Source: Actinomadura sp. DC4
Lineage (GTDB): Bacteria; Actinomycetota; Actinomycetes; Streptosporangiales; Streptosporangiaceae
Direction: 5' to 3'
NCBI RefSeq assembly: GCF_030406325.1
Contig: NZ_JAUEQY010000032.1
Location: forward strand, 62,001 to 126,000
Length of the DNA stretch: 64,000 bases
Part shown: positions 44,038 through 53,398 of the stretch, piece by piece
How the letters are laid out: each line of letters starts with the position of its first letter
Position numbering within the stretch: the first letter of the stretch is position 1
Made by a program: the position numbers and the translations under genes
Notes under the pieces: model-generated
Seen by the model: the letters and a program-made list of their open reading frames with translations, nothing else
Database searches by the model: none
What the model was told of the DNA's origin: nothing

Positions 44038-45879
44038 TCAGGAGTCGCCGCGTACGCCATTCCAGACCAGCATCGACAGATCTGCCGCACCCGACACCTG
44101 GAAGATGTCCTCGATGGACAGCTCGTATCCGAACTCGTCCTCGATCGTCGCCGCCACTTCGATGGCCGCCAGCGAGTCGCCGCCCAGCTCGAAGAAGTCC
44201 TCGTCCGGAGCAAGCGGCCCCCGGCCGAGGACGGTGCCGAGGATCTCGCTGACGCGGCTGGTGACGTGCCCGGCGGACCGGGCGGTCTGGTCATTGCTCA
44301 TGTCCAATTTTCCATTCGGGCTCATGGGTATCTTTTCGAGGACCGTGATGGCCGACGGCACCACCGGAGCGGGCAGCAGTGCCGCGACGTGTTTCTTGAG
44401 TTCCCGCTCCGTGAGCCCGCTGCCGGGCTCGACCACGACGGTGGCATGGACGGACGGGCCGGCATCGGACGGCGCTGTCGTCGCGGCGGCCAGGACGACT
44501 CCCGGGCAGGACCGGAGGTGGTGCTCGATCTCCTCGAGCTCGACGCGGGCACCGCGGATCGTGACCTGACGGTCTGACCTGCCCGCGAACACCAGGCGGC
44601 CATCGGCGTCACGGTAGGCCAGATCCCCAGTGGCGTACTGAGACCCGAACGGCTCGAGCCGCAGTCGCGCACCGTCCCTGTGCAGGTAGCCCAGCGCGAG
44701 ATGGGGAGTCCGCACCACCAGCTCCCCGCGCTCTCCGGCGGGCACCTCCCGGCCGGTCGCCGAGACGATCTCGACCTCCAGGGCCGGCGCCGGCTCACCG
44801 AGCGGGACCACCGCGGCCGCGTCACCCGCAGGCTCATCGGAGGCGGCCGTGTAGTGCATCGCGACCTGGGGAGTCTCGGTGCAGCCGTAGACGACGGTGA
44901 ACTCGGCCCCCGGCGCGACCTGGGCGAAGGAGCGAAGATCACCGGCATGGACCACCTCGCCGCCGAGGAGCACGCGTCGCAGGTCAGGCAGTGACACCTT
45001 CCCCGGGACGAAGACGCGGCGCGCCATCGTGGGCGTCAGGTGCGTGGCGGAGATCCGGCGCTCGCGCAGCCAGGTCGCCAGTGCCTCCGGACGCGCCCAG
45101 GTGCGCAGGTCCGGGATGAACAGCTGAGCACCCAGGGAGAGCGGGCTGAAGACGTCTCGGATCAACGGGTCGTGGGACAGGCCGGAGAGCATGCTGAAGC
45201 GGTCACCGGCCTGTAAGCCGAACGTCTTCGGAGACCACGTGAGGTAGTGGACGACGGCGGCGTGTCCGCCCTGCACGCACCTCGGCGTTCCCGTCGTGCC
45301 GGACGTGAACGCCAGGTAGGCGGGCGGTCCGGCAGGCGCCGGATCGGGATCCGCGAGGCATGCGCCGTCCTCGGCCCCGGGAGCCTCCGGGGCCCGCTTG
45401 TCCAGCCGGTCGTCCTCCAGCACGGCATGGGGCCGGCACGCGTCCACCATGGCCTGTACCCGGGCACGCGGGTATGTCCGGTCCAGAATCGCGAACTGGC
45501 ACCCGGCCAGCAGCACCCCGAGTAACTGGATCACGAGGCGGGGGTTCCTCCTGGCGAGGATCGCCACCCGGGAACCGGGCGCCAACCCCAGGTCCGTCAG
45601 CGCCACGGCGACACCTCGACCGGACGTGAGGAGCTGGCCGTAGGAGAGACACTCATCGCCGGAGAACAGCCCGGGCCGGTCGGGGCCGGCCTCGGCCAGT
45701 CGTACGAACCGGGAGTGAATGAGCTCAGGCGATGCGCTGATCACCGGTGACGGCGCGGTCAACGAGTCCGCGGCGTCGGCCTTCCGCCACGGATCCTCCG
45801 AGCCCGAGGGCACGCTCGCACCTCCCGTGTCTCGTCGGCTCCGTGTGGCCGGCGACAAGTGCGTCATCCGGCGGCTCAA
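44038..45879 (-). CDS. NRPS adenylation-carrier didomain
   Basis: The 613-residue protein has A3 LAFTSGTTGTP, A5 VVYGCTETPQ, A8 GRSDRQVTIRGARVELEEIE, A10 SPNGKLD and a carrier domain with DFFELGGDS (Ser569). The A4 region reads MLSGLSHDPLIRDVFSPL, which resembles the SGIAHDP.QRD motif of Lys2 alpha-aminoadipate reductases rather than the common FDxS form. It is the only adenylation domain in the window, so it probably primes the chain for the stand-alone C domains. The first codon is TTG; ATG 45867 is an alternative. No thioesterase or reductase domain follows. Confidence 0.92.
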   Translation of the reverse strand: MSRRMTHLSPATRSRRDTGGASVPSGSEDPWRKADAADSLTAPSPVISASPELIHSRFVRLAEAGPDRPGLFSGDECLSYGQLLTSGRGVAVALTDLGLAPGSRVAILARRNPRLVIQLLGVLLAGCQFAILDRTYPRARVQAMVDACRPHAVLEDDRLDKRAPEAPGAEDGACLADPDPAPAGPPAYLAFTSGTTGTPRCVQGGHAAVVHYLTWSPKTFGLQAGDRFSMLSGLSHDPLIRDVFSPLSLGAQLFIPDLRTWARPEALATWLRERRISATHLTPTMARRVFVPGKVSLPDLRRVLLGGEVVHAGDLRSFAQVAPGAEFTVVYGCTETPQVAMHYTAASDEPAGDAAAVVPLGEPAPALEVEIVSATGREVPAGERGELVVRTPHLALGYLHRDGARLRLEPFGSQYATGDLAYRDADGRLVFAGRSDRQVTIRGARVELEEIEHHLRSCPGVVLAAATTAPSDAGPSVHATVVVEPGSGLTERELKKHVAALLPAPVVPSAITVLEKIPMSPNGKLDMSNDQTARSAGHVTSRVSEILGTVLGRGPLAPDEDFFELGGDSLAAIEVAATIEDEFGYELSIEDIFQVSGAADLSMLVWNGVRGDS

Positions 45880-46019
45880 CGATGCAGCGGCAGCCTATAG
45901 CGGGTGCAGTGGTGCCTTCTAGTATATGAACGGATTCGTGGTCATAGGTAGTTGAACTGGCCTCCGAGGCCGGTGACGCACCTGCTCATCGTGATGCGCA
46001 GCTGACTGCCTTCCCACGG
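45880..46019. promoter_or_regulatory. Divergent promoter region, A-T didomain / ABC ATPase
   Basis: This AT-richer gap carries TATAGG (minus strand, 45895-45900), a -10-like element about 15 bases upstream of the didomain start, and CTAGTATATGAAC facing the other way. An ATTCGTG at 45934 resembles part of the ATTCGTA repeats near 26.9 kb. No ORF is seen. Confidence 0.3.
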
Positions 46020-48092
46020 GTGGCAAATTGTGATAGATCTAACCTTAAGATGCGACAAGGGGCGGCGCCTGTCCTTCAGGTCAGCGATCTATCAACACAT
46101 ATTCACCTGACCAGTTCGGTCGTGCACGCGGTCGGCAATGTGGATCTGCGCATTGCGCCGGGTGAGACCCTGGGGCTGGTGGGCGAATCGGGCTGCGGAA
46201 AGTCGATGACGGCCCTTTCCATCATCGGGCTGCTACCGCCCGGCGGAGCGATCGTCGGCGGCTCGGTCAAGCTGGACGGCAGGGAGCTGGTGGGCCTGGC
46301 CGAAAATGAGCTGCGCGGGATCCGCGGCAACGAGATCGCGATGATTTTCCAGGACCCGCTCACCTCACTCGACCCGACGAAGACGATCGGCTATCAGGTG
46401 GCGGAGCCGGTGCGGCTGCACCAGGGCGCGAGCCGGGCGGCCGCCATGACCCGGGCCACCGAGGTGCTCGGCCTGGTCGGCCTGCCCCGGCCGGCCGAGC
46501 GGCTGGGCGACTATCCGCACCAGCTTTCCGGCGGCATGCGACAGCGCGTGATGATCGCGATGGCGCTGAGCTGCGAGCCCAGGCTCCTGATCGCCGACGA
46601 GCCAACAACCGCGCTCGACGTCACCACCCAGGCGCAGATCCTCGCACTGCTGCATGATCTCAAAGACCGCCTGGGCATGGCGATGTTGCTGATCACGCAC
46701 GACATGGGGGTGATCGCCGGCCACGCGGACCGGGTCCAGGTGATGTACGCGGGGCGGATGGTGGAGGTCACCGAGACGCCGGAGCTGTTCGCCGGCATGC
46801 GGCACCCTTACACCCAGGCGCTGCTGGCATCCATCCCGCGGCTGAGCCAGGACAACAGTCGGCAGCTGCTGACGATCGCCGGGCTGCCACCGGACCTGTC
46901 CCGGCCGTCGACGGGCTGCCGGTTCGCTCCGCGCTGCGCCCGGGCCATCGGCAAGTGCGAGGAAAAAGAGCCGCCGCTGACGGGGGAGACCGCCGGGCAC
47001 CTGTACTCATGCTGGCACCCGGTCGAAGGGCCCGCCGATGCCCCGGCGGAGAACGGCGCCGTCGTCCGCGCCCGCCCGGCTGGGCCCGGCGGCGAGACCG
47101 AGGCGCCGGCCGGCCCTCCTCTTCTGGAGGTACGGGACCTGGTCAAGAAGTTCCCGGTCACGGTGGGAGCGATCTTGCAGCGCAAGGCCGCGTTCGCGCA
47201 CGCGGTCTCCGGCGTCTCGTTCACGGTGGCCGCGGGGGAGACGTTCGGCCTGGTCGGGGAGTCGGGTTGCGGCAAGACCACGATCGGGCGCCTGGTCGCG
47301 GCGATGGAGCGCCCGAACGCCGGGTCGGTGCTGTTACACGGCCGGGACGTGGCCACGCTCAGGGGCGGTGCGCTGCGCAGGCAGCGGCGTGACCTGCAGC
47401 TGGTGTTCCAGGACCCGTACTCCTCGCTCGACCCGACCATGCGGGTCGGCCCGATCATCCGCGAGCCGCTCGGCATCCAGGGAATCGGGACCCGCCGGGA
47501 ACAGCGGCAGCGCGTCTTCGAACTGCTCGATGAAGTCGGCCTGCCGCGAAACGCCGTGGAGCGTTACCCGCATGAGTTCTCCGGCGGGCAGCGCCAGCGA
47601 ATCGGGCTGGCCAGAGCACTCACTCTCAGCCCGAAGGTCATCGTCGCCGACGAGCCGGTCAGCGCGCTGGACGTCTCCATCCGGGCTCAGGTGCTCAACC
47701 TGATGAAAAGGCTCCAGGCCGACCACGGCCTCACCTACATCGTCATCTCCCATGACCTCGCCGTGGTCAGGTACATGGCCGACCGGATCGGCGTCATGTA
47801 CTTGGGCAAGCTGGTCGAGGTGGGCCCGACGCAGGACATCTACCAGAACCCGGCACACCCCTATACGGCCAGCCTCATCGCGACCATCCCGGTCCCCGAT
47901 CCGGCCGAGGCGCGGGCGCGGGAAGGCGCAGGGATCAAGGGCGAGCTGCCCAGCGCCATCAACCCGCCGTCAGGCTGCCGGTTTCGGACCCGGTGCCCGT
48001 TCGCCCAGAAGCTGTGTGCCGAACAGGAGCCACAGCCGCGCTCGTTCGGCCCCGGCCACATCGCCGCCTGTCATTTCCCGGTGGCTCTTTGA
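46020..48092 (+). CDS. Fused DppD-DppF-type peptide ABC transporter ATPase
   Basis: The 690-residue protein contains two ATPase domains. The first has [23 protein letters not shown] and [12 protein letters not shown]; the second has [23 protein letters not shown] and [12 protein letters not shown]. Each is followed by the cysteine-rich oligopeptide-transporter tail ([30 protein letters not shown]). It probably energises the DppBC permeases encoded 10 kb away. The start may be GTG 46020 or ATG 46050. A TTA codon lies at 47334-47336. Confidence 0.92.
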   Translation: MANCDRSNLKMRQGAAPVLQVSDLSTHIHLTSSVVHAVGNVDLRIAPGETLGLVGESGCGKSMTALSIIGLLPPGGAIVGGSVKLDGRELVGLAENELRGIRGNEIAMIFQDPLTSLDPTKTIGYQVAEPVRLHQGASRAAAMTRATEVLGLVGLPRPAERLGDYPHQLSGGMRQRVMIAMALSCEPRLLIADEPTTALDVTTQAQILALLHDLKDRLGMAMLLITHDMGVIAGHADRVQVMYAGRMVEVTETPELFAGMRHPYTQALLASIPRLSQDNSRQLLTIAGLPPDLSRPSTGCRFAPRCARAIGKCEEKEPPLTGETAGHLYSCWHPVEGPADAPAENGAVVRARPAGPGGETEAPAGPPLLEVRDLVKKFPVTVGAILQRKAAFAHAVSGVSFTVAAGETFGLVGESGCGKTTIGRLVAAMERPNAGSVLLHGRDVATLRGGALRRQRRDLQLVFQDPYSSLDPTMRVGPIIREPLGIQGIGTRREQRQRVFELLDEVGLPRNAVERYPHEFSGGQRQRIGLARALTLSPKVIVADEPVSALDVSIRAQVLNLMKRLQADHGLTYIVISHDLAVVRYMADRIGVMYLGKLVEVGPTQDIYQNPAHPYTASLIATIPVPDPAEARAREGAGIKGELPSAINPPSGCRFRTRCPFAQKLCAEQEPQPRSFGPGHIAACHFPVAL

Positions 48093-48152
48093 GCGGGTCG
48101 GTCAGTGCGCCATACTGGTGCGGGCATCACCTTCTCCTGCGGCCGTAATGGG

Positions 48153-49631
48153 GTGGCAGCCCTGGTCTGGACCGATCTCGTAAGCCCCGCCTATGCGCCT
48201 TGGCAATTCATGCTCGCGGTGGACGACGTCAACTACGACACGCAGGAAATCGCCGCACTTTCAGACGACAGAAACACCCCGGCGGTAATAAACCTCTCTT
48301 CCGGTATCAACTCCTGCCGTCCGCCTGAGCAGTTCGTCTCCTTCGTTGTGCGAACGGCCAGTCACCCGTGGTTCTGGGATGACCGCGACGGCCCCAGGGG
48401 ACACGTGATCGGCCGGGCCGCCGTCGCCGCCTGTGAGTCGGTGCGCGGCGATCGGCGGCTCCCGCTCGGGATCGACAATGTGATCGTCACCGCCGGTGCC
48501 AGTGCCGCACTGACCATGGCCGCCCACGGGCTGCGTCGCGTGATGGCCGGAGAAGAAACCGCTGAGACTCCGGAGGCCGTCGTCCCGGTCCCCACGTTCT
48601 CCATGGCCGGTGGGTGCCTGACGCAGGCCGGATTCAAGATCGTTGAACTGGCGTCGGCCGAGGCTCACCGGTGGTTGCCCTCCGTCGATGAAGTCATCGG
48701 AGCCTTGACGCCGGCGACCCGCGTGCTCTACATCAACACCTTCAACAATCCCAGTGGTGAGCTCTACGACGCGACAGAACTGCGCCGGCTGGTGATCTGC
48801 GCGATGGAGCGGGGCATCACCATCCTGCACGACACTGTTTCTTCCGACATCTCCTGCGCGGAACCCATCCCTCACCTGCTGTCGATCGCCGACGCCGAAC
48901 ACTATCTGGACGGGGTGGTGACGGTCGGCAGCATGTCGAAGGCGCGTGCCATTCCCGGATTCCGCGTTGGCTGGCTGATCGCTAAGGCGGGCCTGGTGCG
49001 TCAGTTCGCCCGGCTCAACGACATCGTCGCACCATCGTCGCCGGCGATCGCGTCCCCAGCGCTACTGGTGGACCGGATGGCCACATCCTCGGCCTATCAG
49101 TCGGACACGGTCGAAGACCGGAGCTCGCCCGAGGGGACGAAAAGCATCTCTCCCGATGGCGACGTAACCGGCCTGATCCGCCGGCAGATCGAGCCCTATC
49201 ATGCGGCATTCCCAGGGCTGGAAGCGTTCATGGAAGATGCGGCGGAAAGCATGGCGGCGGGCGGGACCGTCAGCGCCTTGTTACTCTGGAGACGCTCTCT
49301 TCGGGAGACTCTCGCCGCCAACGCCGGCCTGCTGACGGCGGAGTTCTCTGACCTGGTCAGCGATGTGCCGCAATGGCACGGCGACTTCAACACCTTCGTA
49401 CAACTGCCGGCGCTTCACGGATACGACTACTTGAAGACGACCTATCAGCTCTTTCACGACTACGGGCTGCAGACGCTGCCCGCGCCGGCGTTCGGCCACG
49501 ACGCCGCATGGTGGAGCAGGCAAGGCTACTTCACTCGACTGTCATTCGCTCTCCCGGAAGAAGAGTGGGCGGAAGGACTGCAACGCCTGCGTCATGCCTG
49601 CGGCACGGGCATGGCGGCTGGTCGCCGATGA
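48153..49631 (+). CDS. Fold-type-I PLP aminotransferase, paralog of 31241-32677
   Basis: The protein has 492 residues from GTG 48153 (VAALVWTDLVSP); a longer frame begins at 48105. It keeps all class I/II landmarks: INLSSGINS, NTFNNPSGE, ILHDTVSSD and the PLP lysine Lys263 in SMSKARAIPGF. It should therefore be active as an aminotransferase, lyase or cyclase. Capreomycidine synthase VioD is in the same superfamily, but similarity here is only general. A TTA codon is at 49281-49283. The dead paralog may pair with it. Confidence 0.85.
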   Translation: MAALVWTDLVSPAYAPWQFMLAVDDVNYDTQEIAALSDDRNTPAVINLSSGINSCRPPEQFVSFVVRTASHPWFWDDRDGPRGHVIGRAAVAACESVRGDRRLPLGIDNVIVTAGASAALTMAAHGLRRVMAGEETAETPEAVVPVPTFSMAGGCLTQAGFKIVELASAEAHRWLPSVDEVIGALTPATRVLYINTFNNPSGELYDATELRRLVICAMERGITILHDTVSSDISCAEPIPHLLSIADAEHYLDGVVTVGSMSKARAIPGFRVGWLIAKAGLVRQFARLNDIVAPSSPAIASPALLVDRMATSSAYQSDTVEDRSSPEGTKSISPDGDVTGLIRRQIEPYHAAFPGLEAFMEDAAESMAAGGTVSALLLWRRSLRETLAANAGLLTAEFSDLVSDVPQWHGDFNTFVQLPALHGYDYLKTTYQLFHDYGLQTLPAPAFGHDAAWWSRQGYFTRLSFALPEEEWAEGLQRLRHACGTGMAAGRR

Positions 49632-49637
49632 GGTGAC

Positions 49638-50882
49638 TCAGCGGGAGTCGGCACGCGCGCGGTGCCGCCAGGATAAGAGGATCATGACGGCGGCGGTCGG
49701 TACGGCACCAGCCAGCATCGGGGCACGGATTCCGGCGGTGGTGGCGAGTACGCCACCGCCGATCGCGCCCACCGCCTCCGCCCCACGGGTCGCGGTGAGA
49801 TAGATGCCGGTCACCCGGCCGAGCATGCTGACCGGGACCGAGCGCTGAATCATGGTGACGGTCGCGATGTTGAAGAGCGCGAACGCCGCGCTGCCAGCGA
49901 AGATCATCGCTGCGGCGATGACGAGGTCGGCGCTGAGGCCGAGGACGGCCTGGGCTCCCGCCATCGCGATCCCGGAGAGAAGCAAGGAACGCCATGCTCC
50001 CAGCCGCCGGAAGATGCGGGCGCCGACGGCGCCGGTGAGAAGTCCTCCCAGTGCTCCGAGGGCCAGGAGAAGGCCATAGACACCCGGCTGCTGATGCAGA
50101 ATCTGAATCACGTAGAGAATGAGTACCGCGAACCAGGCGGCGTCCAGGAAGCAGATGACGCCGCTGGCGATAATGACATCTCTGATATCAGAGCTGGTGC
50201 GTAACCACCGAAAGCCGTCCCAGAGGTCGCGTCGTAGCGACCTCACCGTTATGAGGACGTCGCGATCGGGCCGGCCTCTCGTCGCCGTCTGAAAGACGCT
50301 CGGCAGCGTGAGCAGCAACAGCGCCGACAGCCCGAGCGCACTCGCGTTTCCCGCGAACGGCATGACCGCGGCCACGCCGAACAGCCAGCTTCCGGCGGCC
50401 GGGCCGGCGAGCTCGTAGCCGACGATGCGGCCGATGACCAGCCGGCTGTTCGCGCGGTCGAGATCGGCGGACTCGGCGATGCGTGGCAGATATGTCATGG
50501 CGGCACTGTCACGAAGCGCTGAGCCGACGCCGGTCGCGAATGCGGCTACGTAGATGATGGCCATGCTGACGGCGTTGACGGCGATCGCCAGTGCCAACGC
50601 GGTGATGATGGCGGCCCGTACAAGGTCCACGATCACCATGAGCCGCCGGCCGTCGGTGCGGTCGACGATGATGCCGGCCCCGGTTCCCAGCAGCCAGGGA
50701 AGGCCCTGGACCGCCACGGCCACGGCCACGGCGGCAGGTGAATGCGAGAGTCGGCTGGCCAGGAGGGGAAACGCGGCAAGCCGGACGCCGTCGCCGAAGT
50801 CAGAGAGGAATGCCGACAGCCAGTATCGGGGAAACTGCGTCCTAAGCCCTGTCGCGAGTGTCACGTTTACCCCGTTGACCAT
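49638..50882 (-). CDS. MFS transporter, paralog of 23127-24365
   Basis: The 414-residue protein has about 12 helices and starts with YWLSAFLSDFGDGVRLAAFPLLA. Shared blocks with the 23.1 kb copy include AGIIVDRTDGRRLMVIVDLVRA and FLDAAWFAVLILYVIQILHQQ. It converges on the aminotransferase gene with a 6-base gap and is divergent from oxygenase copy 3. Two close paralogs in one cluster could serve different products or steps. Confidence 0.83.
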   Translation of the reverse strand: MVNGVNVTLATGLRTQFPRYWLSAFLSDFGDGVRLAAFPLLASRLSHSPAAVAVAVAVQGLPWLLGTGAGIIVDRTDGRRLMVIVDLVRAAIITALALAIAVNAVSMAIIYVAAFATGVGSALRDSAAMTYLPRIAESADLDRANSRLVIGRIVGYELAGPAAGSWLFGVAAVMPFAGNASALGLSALLLLTLPSVFQTATRGRPDRDVLITVRSLRRDLWDGFRWLRTSSDIRDVIIASGVICFLDAAWFAVLILYVIQILHQQPGVYGLLLALGALGGLLTGAVGARIFRRLGAWRSLLLSGIAMAGAQAVLGLSADLVIAAAMIFAGSAAFALFNIATVTMIQRSVPVSMLGRVTGIYLTATRGAEAVGAIGGGVLATTAGIRAPMLAGAVPTAAVMILLSWRHRARADSR

Positions 50883-51016
50883 CAGGCGGAACTGACGGTG
50901 TCATCCTGGCACGAGCGCTCCCCGTATGGAGGTGGGTAACCGCAACGGCTTTGGGCTCTTGACGTCTCCCGCTCAATTCGTAGGATCAGTTTTATATGTC
51001 CCCAACTTTAGTAAGT

Positions 51017-51029
51017 CCCGGACCATCGA
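51017..51029. repeat. 13-mer shared with the oxygenase copy 1 leader
   Basis: CCCGGACCATCGA is identical to the minus-strand 13-mer at 26840-26852. In both places it lies 60-70 bases upstream of an oxygenase start codon, and 38-41 bases after an ATTCGTA element (plus strand near 50976 here). Flanking sequence is much less conserved. Confidence 0.45.
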
Positions 51030-51088
51030 TTATCCGCCGGCCGGTCTTTCGTGACCACTCACGACCGGCATGGGAGAGGACCCGCGAA

Positions 51089-52036
51089 ATGACAGCTGCC
51101 ACCGTCCCAGTCCTTGACCTGGCCACGACGAGCGCCGGCGAGCTGACCCAGGCCCTGGTCGACTGGTCGTGTGTCATGGTCAGCGGCCACGGGATCCCCG
51201 GTGATCTGCAGCAGGAGATGGCCGATGTCTCGGCGGAGTTCTTCGACCTGCCAGAGCAGGAGAAGGACAAGGTCCGCTCGCCGGGGGAGGGCCTGTGGCA
51301 GGGGTGGGTGCCGATCTACCGCGGCGACCCGGAGTTCGTCGAGCCGGGCGTGGTTCCCGATCTGACCGAGTGGTTCCAGGGGCATGACTTCGAGTCCTTC
51401 CCCCTGTGGCCCGAGCGGCCGGCGCGGATGCGGTCGGTGTACCTGGCGTTCTTCCAGGCGTGCCGTGCCCTGTCCACTCGGGTGGTCGACATGATCGCGA
51501 CCGGGCTGGACATGCCCAGAGAGGATGTCCCGGCCTGGACGGAACGGCCGTTCTGCGGCATAGCGGCGAACAACTACCCGGCGAGGAACGAAGCGCCGTT
51601 GCCCGGGCAGGTGCGGTTCAGCCCGCACACCGACGAGGACGGCATCACGATGGTCATGGCCAGGAAGGACCCTGGTGGGTTGCAGATCCGGCGCCCGCAC
51701 TCGCCCGAGGACGACTGGCTGCCCGTCGTCCTGCCGCCGGATGCGGTGTTCATCCAGGTCGGAGACCTGATGGCCAGGTGGACCAACCGGGTGATCCACG
51801 CCAATGAGCACCGGGTGGTGTACCCGCCCGACGCGGGCGCGACGATCCCGCGGCGCCAGTCGGTCATCTTCTTCCTCGACCCCGCGCGGGACGCGACCGT
51901 GACACCCGCTCCGAACTGCGTCGCGCGGTCAGGTGAGGCTCTGCCTCCGCTGCATGTCGGGGAGTACGTCTTGAACAGCCAGAAGGTGTACTCGTCCGGG
52001 GACGAGCAGGCACTGCTGGGAGACATCGAGGACTGA
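51089..52036 (+). CDS. Isopenicillin N synthase-like Fe(II) oxygenase, copy 3
   Basis: The protein has 315 residues from ATG 51089, with a GGGAGAGGA ribosome binding site; the upstream frame extension from 50996 is probably leader. The MTAATVPVLDLATTSAGELTQ start is the same as copy 1, and the SPHTDEDG, NEHRVVYPP and PRRQS motifs are intact. It is closest to copy 1. Retention of three intact copies suggests different substrates or successive oxidations. Confidence 0.9.
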   Translation: MTAATVPVLDLATTSAGELTQALVDWSCVMVSGHGIPGDLQQEMADVSAEFFDLPEQEKDKVRSPGEGLWQGWVPIYRGDPEFVEPGVVPDLTEWFQGHDFESFPLWPERPARMRSVYLAFFQACRALSTRVVDMIATGLDMPREDVPAWTERPFCGIAANNYPARNEAPLPGQVRFSPHTDEDGITMVMARKDPGGLQIRRPHSPEDDWLPVVLPPDAVFIQVGDLMARWTNRVIHANEHRVVYPPDAGATIPRRQSVIFFLDPARDATVTPAPNCVARSGEALPPLHVGEYVLNSQKVYSSGDEQALLGDIED

Positions 52037-52094
52037 GGCTGCCGCCCAGCCCGGCGCACCGCCTCGGAGCGCCGAGCCGGCCGGCACCCCGGGT

Positions 52095-53141
52095 TCAGGT
52101 GTCCCGCGAACCGATCGACCCCTGCATCGCGGCCAAGGACAGAGGGCCGATACGCCGGTCCTCGGCGCTTGACCGGCGCGCCAGCGAGCGCCCGAGATCG
52201 AGCGTGACCATGGCGTGGCGGAGCCACCTGTCGGCGCCGTCGTAGCGTGGCCGGAACGGCCGTCGGCCATGGACTGACCGGTAGTTGTCGACGAGCAGCA
52301 GATCTCCGGGTTCCAGGGCGAGGGTGGTCATCACGGCCTCCATCCGCGAGCGCAGGTCGGCGAGTCCGGCCTGCGCCCGGGTGTCACCGGGCACCGCGTC
52401 GGTGTAGGTCCAATCGAGGCACAGACCTGGTGCGGACCGGCTGCCGTTGAGCACCGGGCGCCTCACGGTCACCTCGTCGGTGATCCCCATGCCCTCCAGA
52501 TGCTCGGAGTCGACCTGAATGAGGAAGCGCGGCTCGAAGAGCACCTCTGTGTCCAGGCCGGAGAGGTCGGCATCGTCGATCGCGGCCAGCATGGTCTCGG
52601 TCCGGTCCGGGTTGCGCATGGCGATCAGGCCGAAGAAGTCACAGCGGTCCTCATCGAAGGGGTCATCGACGTGGAAGTCGAACCCTCCGAGGCTGCTGAG
52701 CCCGAGCTGGGCATCCTCCAGCCCCTCGATCGGCAGGATGTCCTCGACCAGGCTGCCCTCCTGCAGGCTCGTGAAGGAGAAGATCTCGCCCAGTTGCCCG
52801 CACACCAGGGTCAGCCAGAAATCGTGCAGGAGCGTGTCCTCGGGCCGCCACTCCCGCCAGTGTGTCGGGGTCGGCGCGGTCACCTGAAGCGGCATGCCGC
52901 GGATCAGCAGGGCCGCCGTTGAACGCCGATCGCGCAATCGGGCCAGATGATCGGTGAGGTCGGGTGGCAGGAGATCCGCCAAGCGAGGGATCGCGTTCAG
53001 ATAGACAGGGTCGTTTATCTCTGCGTATTTGCTCCCTAGCTGCCTGAGTGATTCCAGGAGGCGCGCTCCATCGGTGGCCGCGATCACATACTCTTGTACG
53101 CTTGACCTATCGTTGGAGTCGTCTAATCTCTTGGCCATCAT
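52095..53141 (-). CDS. Clavaminate synthase-like Fe(II)/2-oxoglutarate oxygenase
   Basis: The 348-residue protein belongs to the TauD/clavaminate-synthase superfamily. Iron ligands His157 and Asp159 are in FDFHVDDPF, and the C-terminal VDNYRSVHGRRPFRPRYDG gives the distal His and 2-oxoglutarate arginine region. Members of this branch hydroxylate free or carrier-bound amino acids at the beta carbon. It starts at ATG 53141 after GGGAG and converges on oxygenase copy 3. It is a paralog of the HxE-type enzyme at 55.8 kb. Confidence 0.85.
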   Translation of the reverse strand: MMAKRLDDSNDRSSVQEYVIAATDGARLLESLRQLGSKYAEINDPVYLNAIPRLADLLPPDLTDHLARLRDRRSTAALLIRGMPLQVTAPTPTHWREWRPEDTLLHDFWLTLVCGQLGEIFSFTSLQEGSLVEDILPIEGLEDAQLGLSSLGGFDFHVDDPFDEDRCDFFGLIAMRNPDRTETMLAAIDDADLSGLDTEVLFEPRFLIQVDSEHLEGMGITDEVTVRRPVLNGSRSAPGLCLDWTYTDAVPGDTRAQAGLADLRSRMEAVMTTLALEPGDLLLVDNYRSVHGRRPFRPRYDGADRWLRHAMVTLDLGRSLARRSSAEDRRIGPLSLAAMQGSIGSRDT

Positions 53142-53398
53142 CGGCTCCCAACCGGCTCGATTTGCAGGCCTGGCAAATACTGTGCGAGGCTCATGAGCAC
53201 AAAGACCACACAGCAGTTAACTCTGCGTTGATTTCATTATTGCATCGGTGATCGAGAGCCCGCAATGGCCTGCCCGGACAGATCAGGGTGCGATTCCCGG
53301 GTGGGCGGAACACTGGCCCGGCGCCCCTGGGAGGCGGACACTATGGTCATGCGCTACCAGGCCGGCAGTGACGGTGTCGCCGAGGAGAGAGTGTTGCT

